IMG/VR virus record: IMGVR_UViG_3300007735_000712
Coordinates: 1 to 39,340 of that record
Reading direction: 5' to 3' (one strand)
Length of the DNA stretch: 39,340 bases
Origin: a virus
The stretch's first letter is position 1. Each line of letters begins with the position of its first letter. Shown here piece after piece: positions 1 to 8,929 of this stretch. The notes beneath the pieces were generated by a model that worked only from the letters and a program-made list of their open reading frames with translations, was not told the DNA's origin and ran no database searches. Both the position numbers and the translations under genes were made by a program.

Positions 1-1216
1 CGCTTCTGCGCCGGATCACCCTCAGCATACGCTTTCGTCACAATCGTCGAATTAATCTTCGTTCCATCAACATCGTACGGAACATTGCTAGGAATGATCA
101 TCTGATCAAGCCTAATGACACGATCAATACTGCTCGTAGCCGAAGTCGCCCCACGCTTCAATGCGTACACACGATTCGCCGTCGTATCAGGATCAGTCGC
201 ACTCGCACAAATCTCAACCTCACCCTGCTTCACTCGCGTCCAACCAAACTGGGAACGCAAATCACACAAGAACCCGCCACTCGCAAGACTGACATAATAA
301 TGCGAATCATTAATATTCGCCGAACCGTAAACACCAGACGACGCAACCCCAGAACCAAACCCATCAGGCCCATCAAAAAGACTCTTATCGAACGTAAAGA
401 CCTGCGGCCCAGCAACAAGATCGCCCCACATATTCGCAATCTTCTTCGTCATCGTATTTACAAGCGTCGCACCATCAGTCAAATACACACCATCATTAGC
501 GGCAAAGAACACGCCAGCACTTGTGCGCTGCACGCTCGCCGCGCTGATGCAACCAACCTGCTGAGAGAAAGCGCGAATGTTCGCTGTGATACCACCACGA
601 CTAAGAGACGCATTCGCCACGCCACCACTCTGCGTCAACAAGTAACCACTAAGCATCACACAATTCTTCGTACCGAGAACCATCATGTTGCCCGAGCCAA
701 CAGGAACAAGCGCAATAACCTGACCAATGTCCTCAATGTCAATGTAATTCAACTGGGGAAACGCTGCTCGCGTAGCCTGCACAAGACCATCAGCCCTAGT
801 CACTGTCGCGTCAGCAGCCTCGCGGACACTCCACATAATCCGATTCGGATGACTCTTAGACCTACCAGACGCAACGTCAACGGTACGAACATCGCCAATA
901 ACGAGACGCGAATCACCACCAGACGTAAACGTGCCAATACAACCAGCAGACGCAACATACTCCCCATCAGAACGCTGGCCGACCTGCGGAAGCACAGGAT
1001 AATAATCAGCGTTCGTAAACGGCGTCGAAGGAACATAGATAGGCGCTGGATCAACAGTGATCGTCGTACCACCAGCAGAAACAATGCGGCCCGTATACTC
1101 GTCCGCCCCGCCATTGGACAAGTGGATATACCCGCCAACAGCAACAACCGCAACAACACCAGCACCAACAGTGATACGCGGATCACCACTAGCAGTATTC
1201 ACACTCAACGCCCCAA
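1..1216. repeat. Left copy of the terminal overlap
   Basis: These 1,216 bases align without gaps to 38125-39340 with about 41 mismatches by hand count. Nearly all mismatches fall at third codon positions of the tail gene; three change a residue (Ile/Val and two Ala/Ser). The overlap therefore behaves like two natural alleles of one gene and not like sequencing noise. Confidence 0.95.
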
Positions 1217-1679
1217 CACTTGCCGCTGCCGCAGTAGCCATATCGGCGCCACCAACCCAAACAGTCGGCGAAGAACCAGTCAATGACGACGAGGAAAACA
1301 CCATCGAATCGCCATAACCAGTAGGAATGCCAATATCAGTCGTAGCAATATTTGTCGTAAACGTACTCATATTCACAAGCGAAGACGAGTAGGACAATGA
1401 TCCGACCTGTACGTACCCGCCAGAAACAGCAGCCGGGTACAAGCGCGAAAACTGATCAGTATTCGCACTCTTCTGCGCAGCGATCTGCGTTGGAGCCATG
1501 CTTGTAGCAGAATCAAGCACGCGCGTTGTTCCGCTCCTTTTCGCAAGCGCACCAGCCGACGTGATCACGATGTTCTGCGCGTCATATACCGCACCATCGG
1601 GAATCATGTGGCGCGGAATGTCACGCACCATTCCCGTAAAGAAGTTCGCGTGACTCGCGTACTGAACAGTACCCGCCAC
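1..1679 (-). CDS. Tail protein, N-terminal part (runs off the left edge)
   Basis: This is the 5' part of a long tail gene; the reading frame is still open at base 1. The start is GTG at 1679, with AGAGG eight bases upstream and the stop of the adaptor gene just before it. The protein is rich in Gly, Ser, Thr and Val with beta-type stretches and has no membrane segment. Together with the 3' part at the right end of the window (37764-38124 added to 1-1679) the frame closes as 679 residues. Position directly after the adaptor suggests a tail hub or nozzle protein comparable in role to T7 gp12; that role is inferred from order, not from a recognised motif. Confidence 0.8.
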   Translation of the reverse strand, partial: MAGTVQYASHANFFTGMVRDIPRHMIPDGAVYDAQNIVITSAGALAKRSGTTRVLDSATSMAPTQIAAQKSANTDQFSRLYPAAVSGGYVQVGSLSYSSSLVNMSTFTTNIATTDIGIPTGYGDSMVFSSSSLTGSSPTVWVGGADMATAAAASVGALSVNTASGDPRITVGAGVVAVVAVGGYIHLSNGGADEYTGRIVSAGGTTITVDPAPIYVPSTPFTNADYYPVLPQVGQRSDGEYVASAGCIGTFTSGGDSRLVIGDVRTVDVASGRSKSHPNRIMWSVREAADATVTRADGLVQATRAAFPQLNYIDIEDIGQVIALVPVGSGNMMVLGTKNCVMLSGYLLTQSGGVANASLSRGGITANIRAFSQQVGCISAASVQRTSAGVFFAANDGVYLTDGATLVNTMTKKIANMWGDLVAGPQVFTFDKSLFDGPDGFGSGVASSGVYGSANINDSHYYVSLASGGFLCDLRSQFGWTRVKQGEVEICASATDPDTTANRVYALKRGATSATSSIDRVIRLDQMIIPSNVPYDVDGTKINSTIVTKAYAEGDPAQK

Positions 1680-1682
1680 GGA

Positions 1683-2384
1683 TTACCTCTGCCGCTGCGT
1701 AAACGAGTAGTACGTCGAAGGGTCGTGGAACGGACGACGAGGATTCCGCAAGTAGCCCGTTTGAATACGCTTCGCAGTACGACCCTGACGACGACCAAGC
1801 CACTTCTGGAAACGATCCATACCAGCAACAAACTTCGCCTCAAGCGAATTGCTGAGATTCTGATCCTCACCAACAGCATCAGCCAAACGAGCAGCAGCAC
1901 CAATTGTGATCAACCAGTGCCACTGCGACGGAATATCAACTGGAATATCCGAATCATTCACCAACTCTGAAGGAGTCTGCGAGTAGTAGACCTTCAGCGT
2001 GTCGCCCGTTGTCTGCGGCGTAGGCCACAAACGAATCGTGTCCAATCCGAGAAAAGCGTACTGGCGAGTAGCACCAATCGGATTCGTCGCATTCAACGCG
2101 AGCAACTCGTCAGCAGTAATCGGCTCAAGAATATACGAGTACGTCGAACCAAGAGCAAGATACTCTAGATACTGGAGAGCGCCAAAATCAGTCAAGCCCC
2201 AATCAGAACTAATGTCATAAACAGACTGGCCCTGAGTAAGCGACTCGCTACTCATCGTCACCTTCAACTGCGCACCAACAACAATGTCCGTATACGCATC
2301 ATTGACATGCAGACCAGCCTCAGTGTCATCATCATTCAACGCAAGATTCTGAGCGCGCGTCTTCAACTGGGCAAACGTCGCCAT
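1683..2384 (-). CDS. Head-tail adaptor (connector) protein
   Basis: A 233-residue protein, ATG start preceded by a GGGGATGG stretch, overlapping the stop of the gene before it (TAATG). It begins with a short helix (MATFAQLKTRAQNLA), then an acidic stretch and a segment on domain-long helices and beta strands ending in a very basic C terminus (many Arg). This pattern and its place between head genes and the tail gene fit the adaptor that docks under the portal and holds DNA in the head. The family match is by order and overall character rather than by a strict motif. Confidence 0.7.
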   Translation of the reverse strand: MATFAQLKTRAQNLALNDDDTEAGLHVNDAYTDIVVGAQLKVTMSSESLTQGQSVYDISSDWGLTDFGALQYLEYLALGSTYSYILEPITADELLALNATNPIGATRQYAFLGLDTIRLWPTPQTTGDTLKVYYSQTPSELVNDSDIPVDIPSQWHWLITIGAAARLADAVGEDQNLSNSLEAKFVAGMDRFQKWLGRRQGRTAKRIQTGYLRNPRRPFHDPSTYYSFTQRQR

Positions 2385-2767
2385 TACGAATCCATCCCCT
2401 TCGGCCTAAGCGGATCAAGACCACGATGCATCAAATCATGCATCTCATCACGAACCTCACTAGCGCACGTAGGACACAAACCGCGCGACACCATGCTGAT
2501 CACCTCGGCCTCGCTACGAAGCGGATACCACTCCTTCGCATACGGCTTCCAAATCGGAAGCGTCGCCAACTCTGGCTTAGCCGGAAACGTCGTAAGGCAC
2601 ACGCCACACGCAAGACCACGAGCAAGACGATCAGCATCCTCGCGCTGATGCGTACCCTTCAAATACCACATAATGCTGCGCTGAGGCTCGCCCCACGAAT
2701 AATCGTACGTCTCCTCAGCGTGCGCCTCAATCGGCCTACGCCACGACTGAATCTCAGAAACGATCAT
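2384..2767 (-). CDS. Small protein with two CxxC pairs
   Basis: 127 residues. Cys54/Cys57 (CGVC) and Cys98/Cys101 (CPTC) make a likely zinc-binding knuckle. It lies between the glycosyltransferase and the adaptor, overlapping the former by 4 bases and the latter by one, so it is co-translated with virion genes. I do not recognise the family. It could be a small virion assembly factor or a DNA- or protein-binding zinc ribbon. Confidence 0.7.
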   Translation of the reverse strand: MIVSEIQSWRRPIEAHAEETYDYSWGEPQRSIMWYLKGTHQREDADRLARGLACGVCLTTFPAKPELATLPIWKPYAKEWYPLRSEAEVISMVSRGLCPTCASEVRDEMHDLMHRGLDPLRPKGMDS

Positions 2768-4329
2768 GCTAGTGCAACAGTATACTTGCTCCGCAACACC
2801 TCATTGCCAACAAGCCTATCCCGTTTCACATGAAACGCACTAGAACGAACCATACGCCTCCGTTCGCGCTCGTCATGCAGCAAATCGCCGACCGCGCCAG
2901 CAAACCCCTCGGCATCATCAACGCGAATAATCGAATCGTCTGGAACACGCTTGTACGCCTCAACATCACTAGCGACAAGCGCAGCACCACACATCGTAAA
3001 CTCAAGCCACTTCAAATCACTCTTACCACGAGTAACATCATTCTCAACAATTGGGGCAAGCCCAACACTCCACCGAGATAGAACACGCCGATACGAAGCA
3101 ACACTCGGCGTAAAACCAAAATGCGTATACGGGAAATCCCAATCAGGATCAAGCCCGACAACCTGAACCTCGGCACCAACCATGCTCGCATACCTCATCG
3201 CATCCTCAACAAGATACGTATGGTCAAGATGATTCGCACTAAGGACACACCCAACAATCTTCTTCCGATGATTAGGCTCGGGCCAATCAATCGGATCCAC
3301 CGTATTCTCACAAACCACCACGTTCGGATTCACACGCGAATACACCTCAGCAAGCGCATCCGTAGCACAAATCACATAATCAGCCTCAGCAACCATCCTC
3401 TTATGAGACGACTGATTCTCGCCCCACAAACGCCCATTCTCCTCGTGATACCGACCAACAACATTCGCAAGATCCGCTGAAAGATAATTATCATCCACAT
3501 CAATCACACGCTTCTTCCCCAACTTCTCAGCCAACTCCCAAAACTCGCGCGCATCATCATTCGGATACTGAAACACCCACGCCCTTGACTGGTGCGCATC
3601 ATCCGCATCAATACTCAACCGCACAACAGAACCCGTAGTACGCGCAGGCAACTCGCACCGCACATACCCCGTACCCTCAAGCCTCCACTCGTAAAACACC
3701 GCAGGCACACTAACGCGCTCCTCATAAGGAGCAAGATCAGCCCACGTCATCTCCAACTTCGCAGCCTCACGCACCGTAGTCCGATGAAGACCATCGCTCC
3801 GCTGACGATACCCGTACCGAGCAAGCGGCGCAGGCGCAAGACGATACCCCTTATTCGCCAAGCGGTACACAAGATCCCAATCCTCAATCGGCACATCCCG
3901 ATACCCGCCAACATCACGCAGCGCGCTCGTCCGCACCAAGAACACGCCACACACATTCTTATCCTGAATACGAAGCGGACACCACGGCTCAGCGCGCATC
4001 CTAAACCTCTGCTCACCAAACCCGAGCATCCACGGGTACGCGCCGTCATACCCAATCGCAGCCTCCCACAAACGCCACAACGTCTTCGAATCAACCACAT
4101 CATCAGACCCCATGATGAACGTGTATTTCGTCGTGATGTGCTTCAACGCTTCATTAAGCGCAAGCGCCATCTCATGCTTCCCAGCGTTCTGCGCAATGCA
4201 CACGCGCACACCCTTAGGAAGCGAACGAATAGCCTCGCGCAAAAGATCCTCGCGCTCACCACCCCACGCGATCAGCACCGTCACATGGCGACGAACAGCC
4301 GCCTCATACGCGGCAATGTTGTGATGCAC
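2764..4329 (-). CDS. Two-domain glycosyltransferase (GT2-like plus GT-B-like)
   Basis: 521 residues starting with GTG at 4329. The N-terminal half has GT-A (GT2) features: a GSDDVVD metal-binding motif at 74-80 and an ED motif in EDWDLVYRL at 149-157. From about residue 215 a second, GT-B-like half follows, with a DVDDNYL segment and a C-terminal LEFTMCGAALVAS stretch typical of the nucleotide-sugar site of GT4-type enzymes. It probably transfers two sugars to one acceptor. It sits inside the virion operon, overlapping the CxxC gene by 4 bases, which points to decoration of a virion protein rather than of DNA; the acceptor is unknown. Confidence 0.8.
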   Translation of the reverse strand: MHHNIAAYEAAVRRHVTVLIAWGGEREDLLREAIRSLPKGVRVCIAQNAGKHEMALALNEALKHITTKYTFIMGSDDVVDSKTLWRLWEAAIGYDGAYPWMLGFGEQRFRMRAEPWCPLRIQDKNVCGVFLVRTSALRDVGGYRDVPIEDWDLVYRLANKGYRLAPAPLARYGYRQRSDGLHRTTVREAAKLEMTWADLAPYEERVSVPAVFYEWRLEGTGYVRCELPARTTGSVVRLSIDADDAHQSRAWVFQYPNDDAREFWELAEKLGKKRVIDVDDNYLSADLANVVGRYHEENGRLWGENQSSHKRMVAEADYVICATDALAEVYSRVNPNVVVCENTVDPIDWPEPNHRKKIVGCVLSANHLDHTYLVEDAMRYASMVGAEVQVVGLDPDWDFPYTHFGFTPSVASYRRVLSRWSVGLAPIVENDVTRGKSDLKWLEFTMCGAALVASDVEAYKRVPDDSIIRVDDAEGFAGAVGDLLHDERERRRMVRSSAFHVKRDRLVGNEVLRSKYTVALA

Positions 4330-4331
4330 AA

Positions 4332-4976
4332 CTACGCGGGAATCTCGCGCGAAAGCGACGCATCCTCAGCAGCCTCAGCAGCAAGCGTCACCTTCAACTT
4401 CTCAAGAGCCTGAGTGATCTCATAGTTCGGACGCTCGCGCGACAACTCGTACGCGATCACATAATCAATGTCGTAACCACCATTACGCACCATGTCGCAA
4501 ACCTGAACAGCCTTAGAGTTGCCCTTGATGCCCTTCATCTCATCATAATTCGGCCACGGCGGATCAAGACGCTTACCACTGACCTGAATGTAATCACGAC
4601 CATTTCCATGATCCTTCAAAAGACGATCCTCCGTATACTTCCGATCCTCCTCATTCGGAATCGTCTCAGTATCAAACACGCTAAACATCAAGTCGGGATT
4701 CCAACCATCATGAGCCTGACCATTCACAACACCAACAACCGTCGTCGGCGTAGCACCATACGCAATGATCGTGCCATCATCACGACGACCAAATCCGAGC
4801 CAATGCTGCTTCGCAAGTTCGGCCTCATCAGGACGAACCATGCCATGCTGGAAATCGCAGATAATCGCAGCAACAACAGTCTGCGGGATCATCGCGCCAC
4901 CCGGCCCAAGAACCATCTGAATGGTATCGGGGCGAGCAACAAACGTGTAATTCGCGTGCTTACTAACAAAACGCAT
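4332..4976 (-). CDS. Conserved-looking virion-operon protein of unknown function
   Basis: 214 residues, ATG start with GGAG seven bases upstream, first gene after the capsid-gene terminator. Residues 1-50 look like a compact beta domain, the C-terminal third is helical and charged and ends in an Ala/Glu-rich stretch. No catalytic motif, signal peptide or membrane segment is visible. The place next to the major capsid gene would suit a head decoration or minor capsid protein, and it may be an acceptor for the adjacent glycosyltransferase; both are guesses. Confidence 0.65.
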   Translation of the reverse strand: MRFVSKHANYTFVARPDTIQMVLGPGGAMIPQTVVAAIICDFQHGMVRPDEAELAKQHWLGFGRRDDGTIIAYGATPTTVVGVVNGQAHDGWNPDLMFSVFDTETIPNEEDRKYTEDRLLKDHGNGRDYIQVSGKRLDPPWPNYDEMKGIKGNSKAVQVCDMVRNGGYDIDYVIAYELSRERPNYEITQALEKLKVTLAAEAAEDASLSREIPA

Positions 4977-5006
4977 TTGGTTTCTCCGGTCGGAAAAGGG
5001 ACTGTC

Positions 5007-5036
5007 GGGGGGAGCCGCCCGTAGGCGACTCCCCCC
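5007..5036 (-). terminator. Terminator hairpin after the capsid gene
   Basis: GGGGGGAG at 5007-5014 pairs with CTCCCCCC at 5029-5036; after one C-A mismatch, CGCC pairs with GGCG and closes a CGTA tetraloop. On the minus strand it follows the capsid stop codon by a few bases and is followed by CCCTTTTCC, a short T run. This fits an intrinsic terminator, probably leaky, that lowers transcription into 4976 and beyond. Confidence 0.75.
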
Positions 5037-5047
5037 AGTTGGTTGGC

Positions 5048-6205
5048 TTAGTAGCCGGTGATGCCCGAGATGATAGCGTGCTTCTTCTCAAGGCCGATCT
5101 CAAACGACCACTCCGTCAGGTACTCCTGCTTGACGGAATCCTCGTCGTTCGCCTGACGATCCGGCTTCAACACCGTATCGCGCAGAGGACGCATCGTCAC
5201 GTCCTCCATGTCAACCATGACCCCGATGCCGCCGTACTGGCCGTTCGTGGACTGGAAGTCGTACCAATCGCGCTTGACCGCGATCTGCACCTTCGCACCC
5301 GACGCACTCATGTACGTCGAAAGCGACACGCCGTAGGTGTCAATGCTCGGAGCCGGAGGAGCCAACTTGCCCTGCGCGAACGAGGACAGAGCCGACGCCA
5401 CCAGCGGAGCGCAGAAGAACACCTTGTTCTGCGAGCCGTAACGGAACGCCTTGCGCAAGAACGTCTCAAAGACGCTCTCCGTCAGCGTGCCGACACTGGA
5501 GGTGATGTTCGACGTGACGTACTGGAACAGGCCGCCACAGTAGCCGACCGGAGCCGAACCAGAAGTGACAAGATCACGAACGCCCCAGAACATAGTGTTC
5601 TCCAACTGGCGCTTGTGCTCAATCAACTTCTTCTTCGCCTCGTTCGCAGGCTCCGGGCCGCCATACAACTTCGACGCCACGAGCGTGTTCGTGAAGCCCC
5701 ACGGATCACGCTGGATCTGCGCGTAGTTGTAGTTCGACACCTTCTTCGTCTGGATGAGCGTGCCAAGCGTGGCACCCTCAGCAGCCGCGTTGCCGATCTT
5801 GATCACGTCAATGCCACTCGCAGCGGAGACAGCAGTGACGCCACCAAGGGCGCGCGTGACGTAGATCGTGTCAGCGGACACAGCGGTGACGGAGCAGTTC
5901 TCGCCCGTCGTCGCCAGACGAACAACGTCGCCAACGCGGAAGTACGTGCCGGTGCCAGTCGAAACCGACAAGGCCGTAGCAGCCGAAGTGGCCGACGCCG
6001 AAAGCGTCGTAAGACGCGGCACCAACTCGTCCGACAGCCACTCAACCTTCTGCGAGTACGCCGCGCGCGAGCCGACCTTCTGAAGCATCGTCGTCAGCGG
6101 AGCCTCGTCCGGCTCCAACATCGCGATGGTGGGGGACATATCAACGACGCGCTGATTCGACAGAATGTCCGCGTCGTCAACAACCCCAGTGAGGATGGTA
6201 GGCAT
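5048..6205 (-). CDS. Major capsid protein, SU10/DUF5309 type
   Basis: 385 residues, ATG start with GAAAGG upstream. The sequence has the hallmarks of the SU10-like HK97-fold family: an N-terminal arm with PTIAMLEPDEAPLTTML, a QKVEW segment, a beta-rich insert at about 65-125, and a C-terminal region with KPDRQANDEDSVKQEYLTEW. It is preceded by the scaffold and portal genes and followed by a strong terminator. Codons are clearly richer in C and G at third positions than in neighbouring genes, as expected for the most highly made protein. Confidence 0.9.
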   Translation of the reverse strand: MPTILTGVVDDADILSNQRVVDMSPTIAMLEPDEAPLTTMLQKVGSRAAYSQKVEWLSDELVPRLTTLSASATSAATALSVSTGTGTYFRVGDVVRLATTGENCSVTAVSADTIYVTRALGGVTAVSAASGIDVIKIGNAAAEGATLGTLIQTKKVSNYNYAQIQRDPWGFTNTLVASKLYGGPEPANEAKKKLIEHKRQLENTMFWGVRDLVTSGSAPVGYCGGLFQYVTSNITSSVGTLTESVFETFLRKAFRYGSQNKVFFCAPLVASALSSFAQGKLAPPAPSIDTYGVSLSTYMSASGAKVQIAVKRDWYDFQSTNGQYGGIGVMVDMEDVTMRPLRDTVLKPDRQANDEDSVKQEYLTEWSFEIGLEKKHAIISGITGY

Positions 6206-6281
6206 AGCCTAACCTTTCTAACTAGAAGTTACGGGATTCTGCGGTTGTCCAGCGGTCGAACTGGGCCACACATGGTCGGAA

Positions 6282-7184
6282 CTACCCATTAAGGATAGCA
6301 GCATTGATCTTAGCAGCATAATCCTCAGGGCCAGTATCAATCACACCCTGACGAGACTGCGTAATAGCACTAGGCATAACAGCCTGCTGCTGCTGAGCAA
6401 AATTAGCCGGAGCCTCACGCATACGAACCACCGCATAAAGACTCTTCACGCCCTCCTGCACCTTCTCCGGCGTATCCATCCCATTCGGGAAAAACGCCAA
6501 ATGCAACTGGTCAACAGGAATATTCTCAATATACGCCTCAATCTTATCGGCGTAATCAGAAAGATCAGGGATCTGCGACTCAAGACTCGTCATCGCACCC
6601 TCAAACATATTCTGCGTCTGCGCATCACGAAGCGGAGTCACCTGCTCGCGCAACGCCTCCAACTCGGCCTCGTACTGCTGACGAATCTGCTCCGCCTGCT
6701 GCTGCGTATACCACGCCATCGCCTCAGTCGGCTTCTGCTCAAACCAATGCTCCCACAAACCATTCACCGTCTCCTGCGGCACGCGACCAGAATTCGCAAT
6801 TGCCCACTGCGCAGCAGCCCCCGGATCACGCTCAGCCCACCCAATCAACTGCTCCTCATTCTGCGGCTCGCCACCAAACGTAGCGCCCCACGGCTGAACA
6901 TCCTCCTCATCATCCTCCATGAGAAGCATCTCAAGATCAGAAAGACGCTGGTTATTCTGCGTAAACTGCGTCTCAAGATTCCGATACGCCTCAGCGAGAT
7001 CATCAGCAGTCTTAAACTTTCCAAGAATCAACTCGCTAGGCTGCTCATCCTGCGACTCACCAATAGGCGTATCAGCACCAGACTCCACAGGCTCATCCTG
7101 CTGCGGCGCGCTCCCACCATGCAGAATCGCCTCAGCAATCGGATCAACCTCGGGCTGATCGTCAAACGTCTCGTTCTCGCTCAT
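6282..7184 (-). CDS. Capsid scaffolding protein
   Basis: 300 residues, acidic and Gln/Glu-rich, ATG start with AGGAG five bases upstream. The N terminus is disordered and acidic; residues about 55-230 are mostly helical with coiled-coil character (for example QQAEQIRQQYEAELEALREQ). The place between portal and major capsid gene is the standard place of a scaffold. No protease active site is visible, so no separate maturation protease is evident in the window. Confidence 0.8.
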   Translation of the reverse strand: MSENETFDDQPEVDPIAEAILHGGSAPQQDEPVESGADTPIGESQDEQPSELILGKFKTADDLAEAYRNLETQFTQNNQRLSDLEMLLMEDDEEDVQPWGATFGGEPQNEEQLIGWAERDPGAAAQWAIANSGRVPQETVNGLWEHWFEQKPTEAMAWYTQQQAEQIRQQYEAELEALREQVTPLRDAQTQNMFEGAMTSLESQIPDLSDYADKIEAYIENIPVDQLHLAFFPNGMDTPEKVQEGVKSLYAVVRMREAPANFAQQQQAVMPSAITQSRQGVIDTGPEDYAAKINAAILNG

Positions 7185-7192
7185 GTCTACTC

Positions 7193-7216
7193 CTAGTCGG
7201 ATAGTCGGGTAGTCGG
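7193..7216. repeat. Three tandem 8-base units before the scaffold start
   Basis: Plus-strand units CTAGTCGG, ATAGTCGG and GTAGTCGG follow each other exactly, between the portal stop and the scaffold ribosome binding site (the first unit contains part of it). Such a tandem could be a binding site or a slippage product; the sequence alone does not tell which. Confidence 0.7.
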
Positions 7217-7217
7217 A

Positions 7218-8927
7218 CTACTGGTTGGTTGGGCCGGAACCGGCCCCGAGAGCAGCAAGAATCTCAGGCGGAATGCCCGGTGCTTCTGGCGCTGCGCCCA
7301 TTGGGGTTGTCGGTTCCGGCTGTGACTGACCCGGCCCTCCGACCAAAGGCGGGTTCTGCACCTGCATCGTGCCCTCGCCCGAATCACCCAAGTATTCCTT
7401 CGGATCCTCATCAAACGCCTGAATCACATCCTCAGCAACTCGGCGCATATTCGGCTGGACACCACTCTGAACAAGAAGCATATAGTTCTGACCAAACCAG
7501 TTAGCAAACGCGAGAGCCTCAGCGCGACGCTCCTGCCGCATAAGCGACTCGTTCGCATCCTCAACCCTGAAATCGTACTGGCCCTGAATATCGGCAGGAG
7601 TAACAACCTTCCAATCATTCTCAGCCTCGCGATCAATACGCACCGCAACAGGGCCGGGAAGCAACTGCTGATTCAACGCGACCTGCTGCTCGCCAGCGCG
7701 CCGCATCGCATACATGATCTGCTGCTTCATCCTGATGATGCGCTTCGCGGCCATATTGCTGATCACGCTAATACCCGTCGCCGTGTTCTGATCAATCTGC
7801 GTATTCGACGCGCCACTCAGATAACCAACAGCACCAGTGATGTTCTGAAGATCACCCTTCAGCATCTCCTCAGCCTGCACACTCGGCTGAAGAATGCTGA
7901 TATTCGGCATGAACGGCTGCACCTGATCAGGCCGAAGCGGAATGACCGCTCCGGGGAACAGGCGAATGTCCTGCTGCTCCGTGTTCGGATCCACGAACAT
8001 CGCCGCGTTCGCCATGAACTTGGAGTTATCAATGCGCTGATTCTGAAGTTCCCACAATGCAATCTGAAGATCACTAATGATCTCAACGATGCTTTTGCCG
8101 ACAAACGAGAACAACGTCGGCATGATGTTCGCGACGACAAACGGGAACTGACCGTGCCAGAATGGGCTAGGACAATCACGAATAATCGTGTTTCGATTGG
8201 CAATCACGGTAAGGCGCATCATGTTCCCATCACGCCACCACCACTCAATGACCTCAACACGATTGCGACGCTCCTTATCGTCCGCGCCCATCGTGCTAGT
8301 CATGTCCTGAATCTGATCAAGATTCTCATAAACACCACTAGCCTCAAGACTACGCTTCGACTCGTACGTCCTGAAGAAAACGTACTCGGCATCGTCAAGA
8401 CTTGTAGCATTCGGATCCCACAAAAAGTGGTTCGCATCCACGTTCACAAAACCCGGCTGCTGCCGGTACGGAACCGTCTCGTACGGCTTGCGCATATTAA
8501 GCGGATCAGGCTTATAGTTCGGAGTCGGAACCCTACGCCACTCCTCAAGCCACGGAATCTTCGCAATCGAAATACCACGAATAAGCGCCTGCTTCACAAA
8601 CAAAGCGTACTTCTCACCAAAATTATCCTTGTACCGCTGCTGCTTCAAAATATGCGTCAACATCTCAGCGCCCTCCTCATACTGAGGCTGCGCAGCAATC
8701 ACACGCACATCAGGCTCATCATCAACAATGTTCGACTCAATAATGTCAATAATCTGAAGCGCGTACGGCGGGTGAAGATCACTCTGCCATTCGCTATTCG
8801 ACGGCTTGATGATCGCGTTATAACCATCATCACACTTCTTAAAGAACTCGCGGCTATTCCGATGCTTCTGCTCGGACTGGCCCCAAGACTTAAGGAACCT
8901 ATCAAGAAGTTTCTGGTCGGTAGCCAT
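7218..8927 (-). CDS. Portal protein
   Basis: 569 residues. It shows the layout of podovirus portals of the P22-like class: N-terminal helices, a body with WDPNATSLDDAEYVF at about 172-186 and an EVIEWWWRDGN segment, long helices from 280 to 345, and a Pro/Gly-rich C-terminal tail. It is placed between the fibre genes and the scaffold. It starts with ATG at 8927; no clear ribosome binding site precedes it and the fibre gene stops two bases earlier, so translation is probably coupled. The portal forms the 12-fold DNA gateway of the head and binds the terminase. Confidence 0.9.
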   Translation of the reverse strand: MATDQKLLDRFLKSWGQSEQKHRNSREFFKKCDDGYNAIIKPSNSEWQSDLHPPYALQIIDIIESNIVDDEPDVRVIAAQPQYEEGAEMLTHILKQQRYKDNFGEKYALFVKQALIRGISIAKIPWLEEWRRVPTPNYKPDPLNMRKPYETVPYRQQPGFVNVDANHFLWDPNATSLDDAEYVFFRTYESKRSLEASGVYENLDQIQDMTSTMGADDKERRNRVEVIEWWWRDGNMMRLTVIANRNTIIRDCPSPFWHGQFPFVVANIMPTLFSFVGKSIVEIISDLQIALWELQNQRIDNSKFMANAAMFVDPNTEQQDIRLFPGAVIPLRPDQVQPFMPNISILQPSVQAEEMLKGDLQNITGAVGYLSGASNTQIDQNTATGISVISNMAAKRIIRMKQQIMYAMRRAGEQQVALNQQLLPGPVAVRIDREAENDWKVVTPADIQGQYDFRVEDANESLMRQERRAEALAFANWFGQNYMLLVQSGVQPNMRRVAEDVIQAFDEDPKEYLGDSGEGTMQVQNPPLVGGPGQSQPEPTTPMGAAPEAPGIPPEILAALGAGSGPTNQ

Positions 8928-8929
8928 AT

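Noticed and set aside
1-1216. Terminal overlap as exact direct terminal repeats of the virion
   Set aside because: About 3.4 % divergence is too high for repeats of one DNA molecule, which are copied from one template.
5039-6292. Long plus-strand frame opposite the capsid gene
   Set aside because: It mirrors the capsid gene; the protein is Arg/His/Leu-rich with no motif, a usual shadow of a GC-rich gene.
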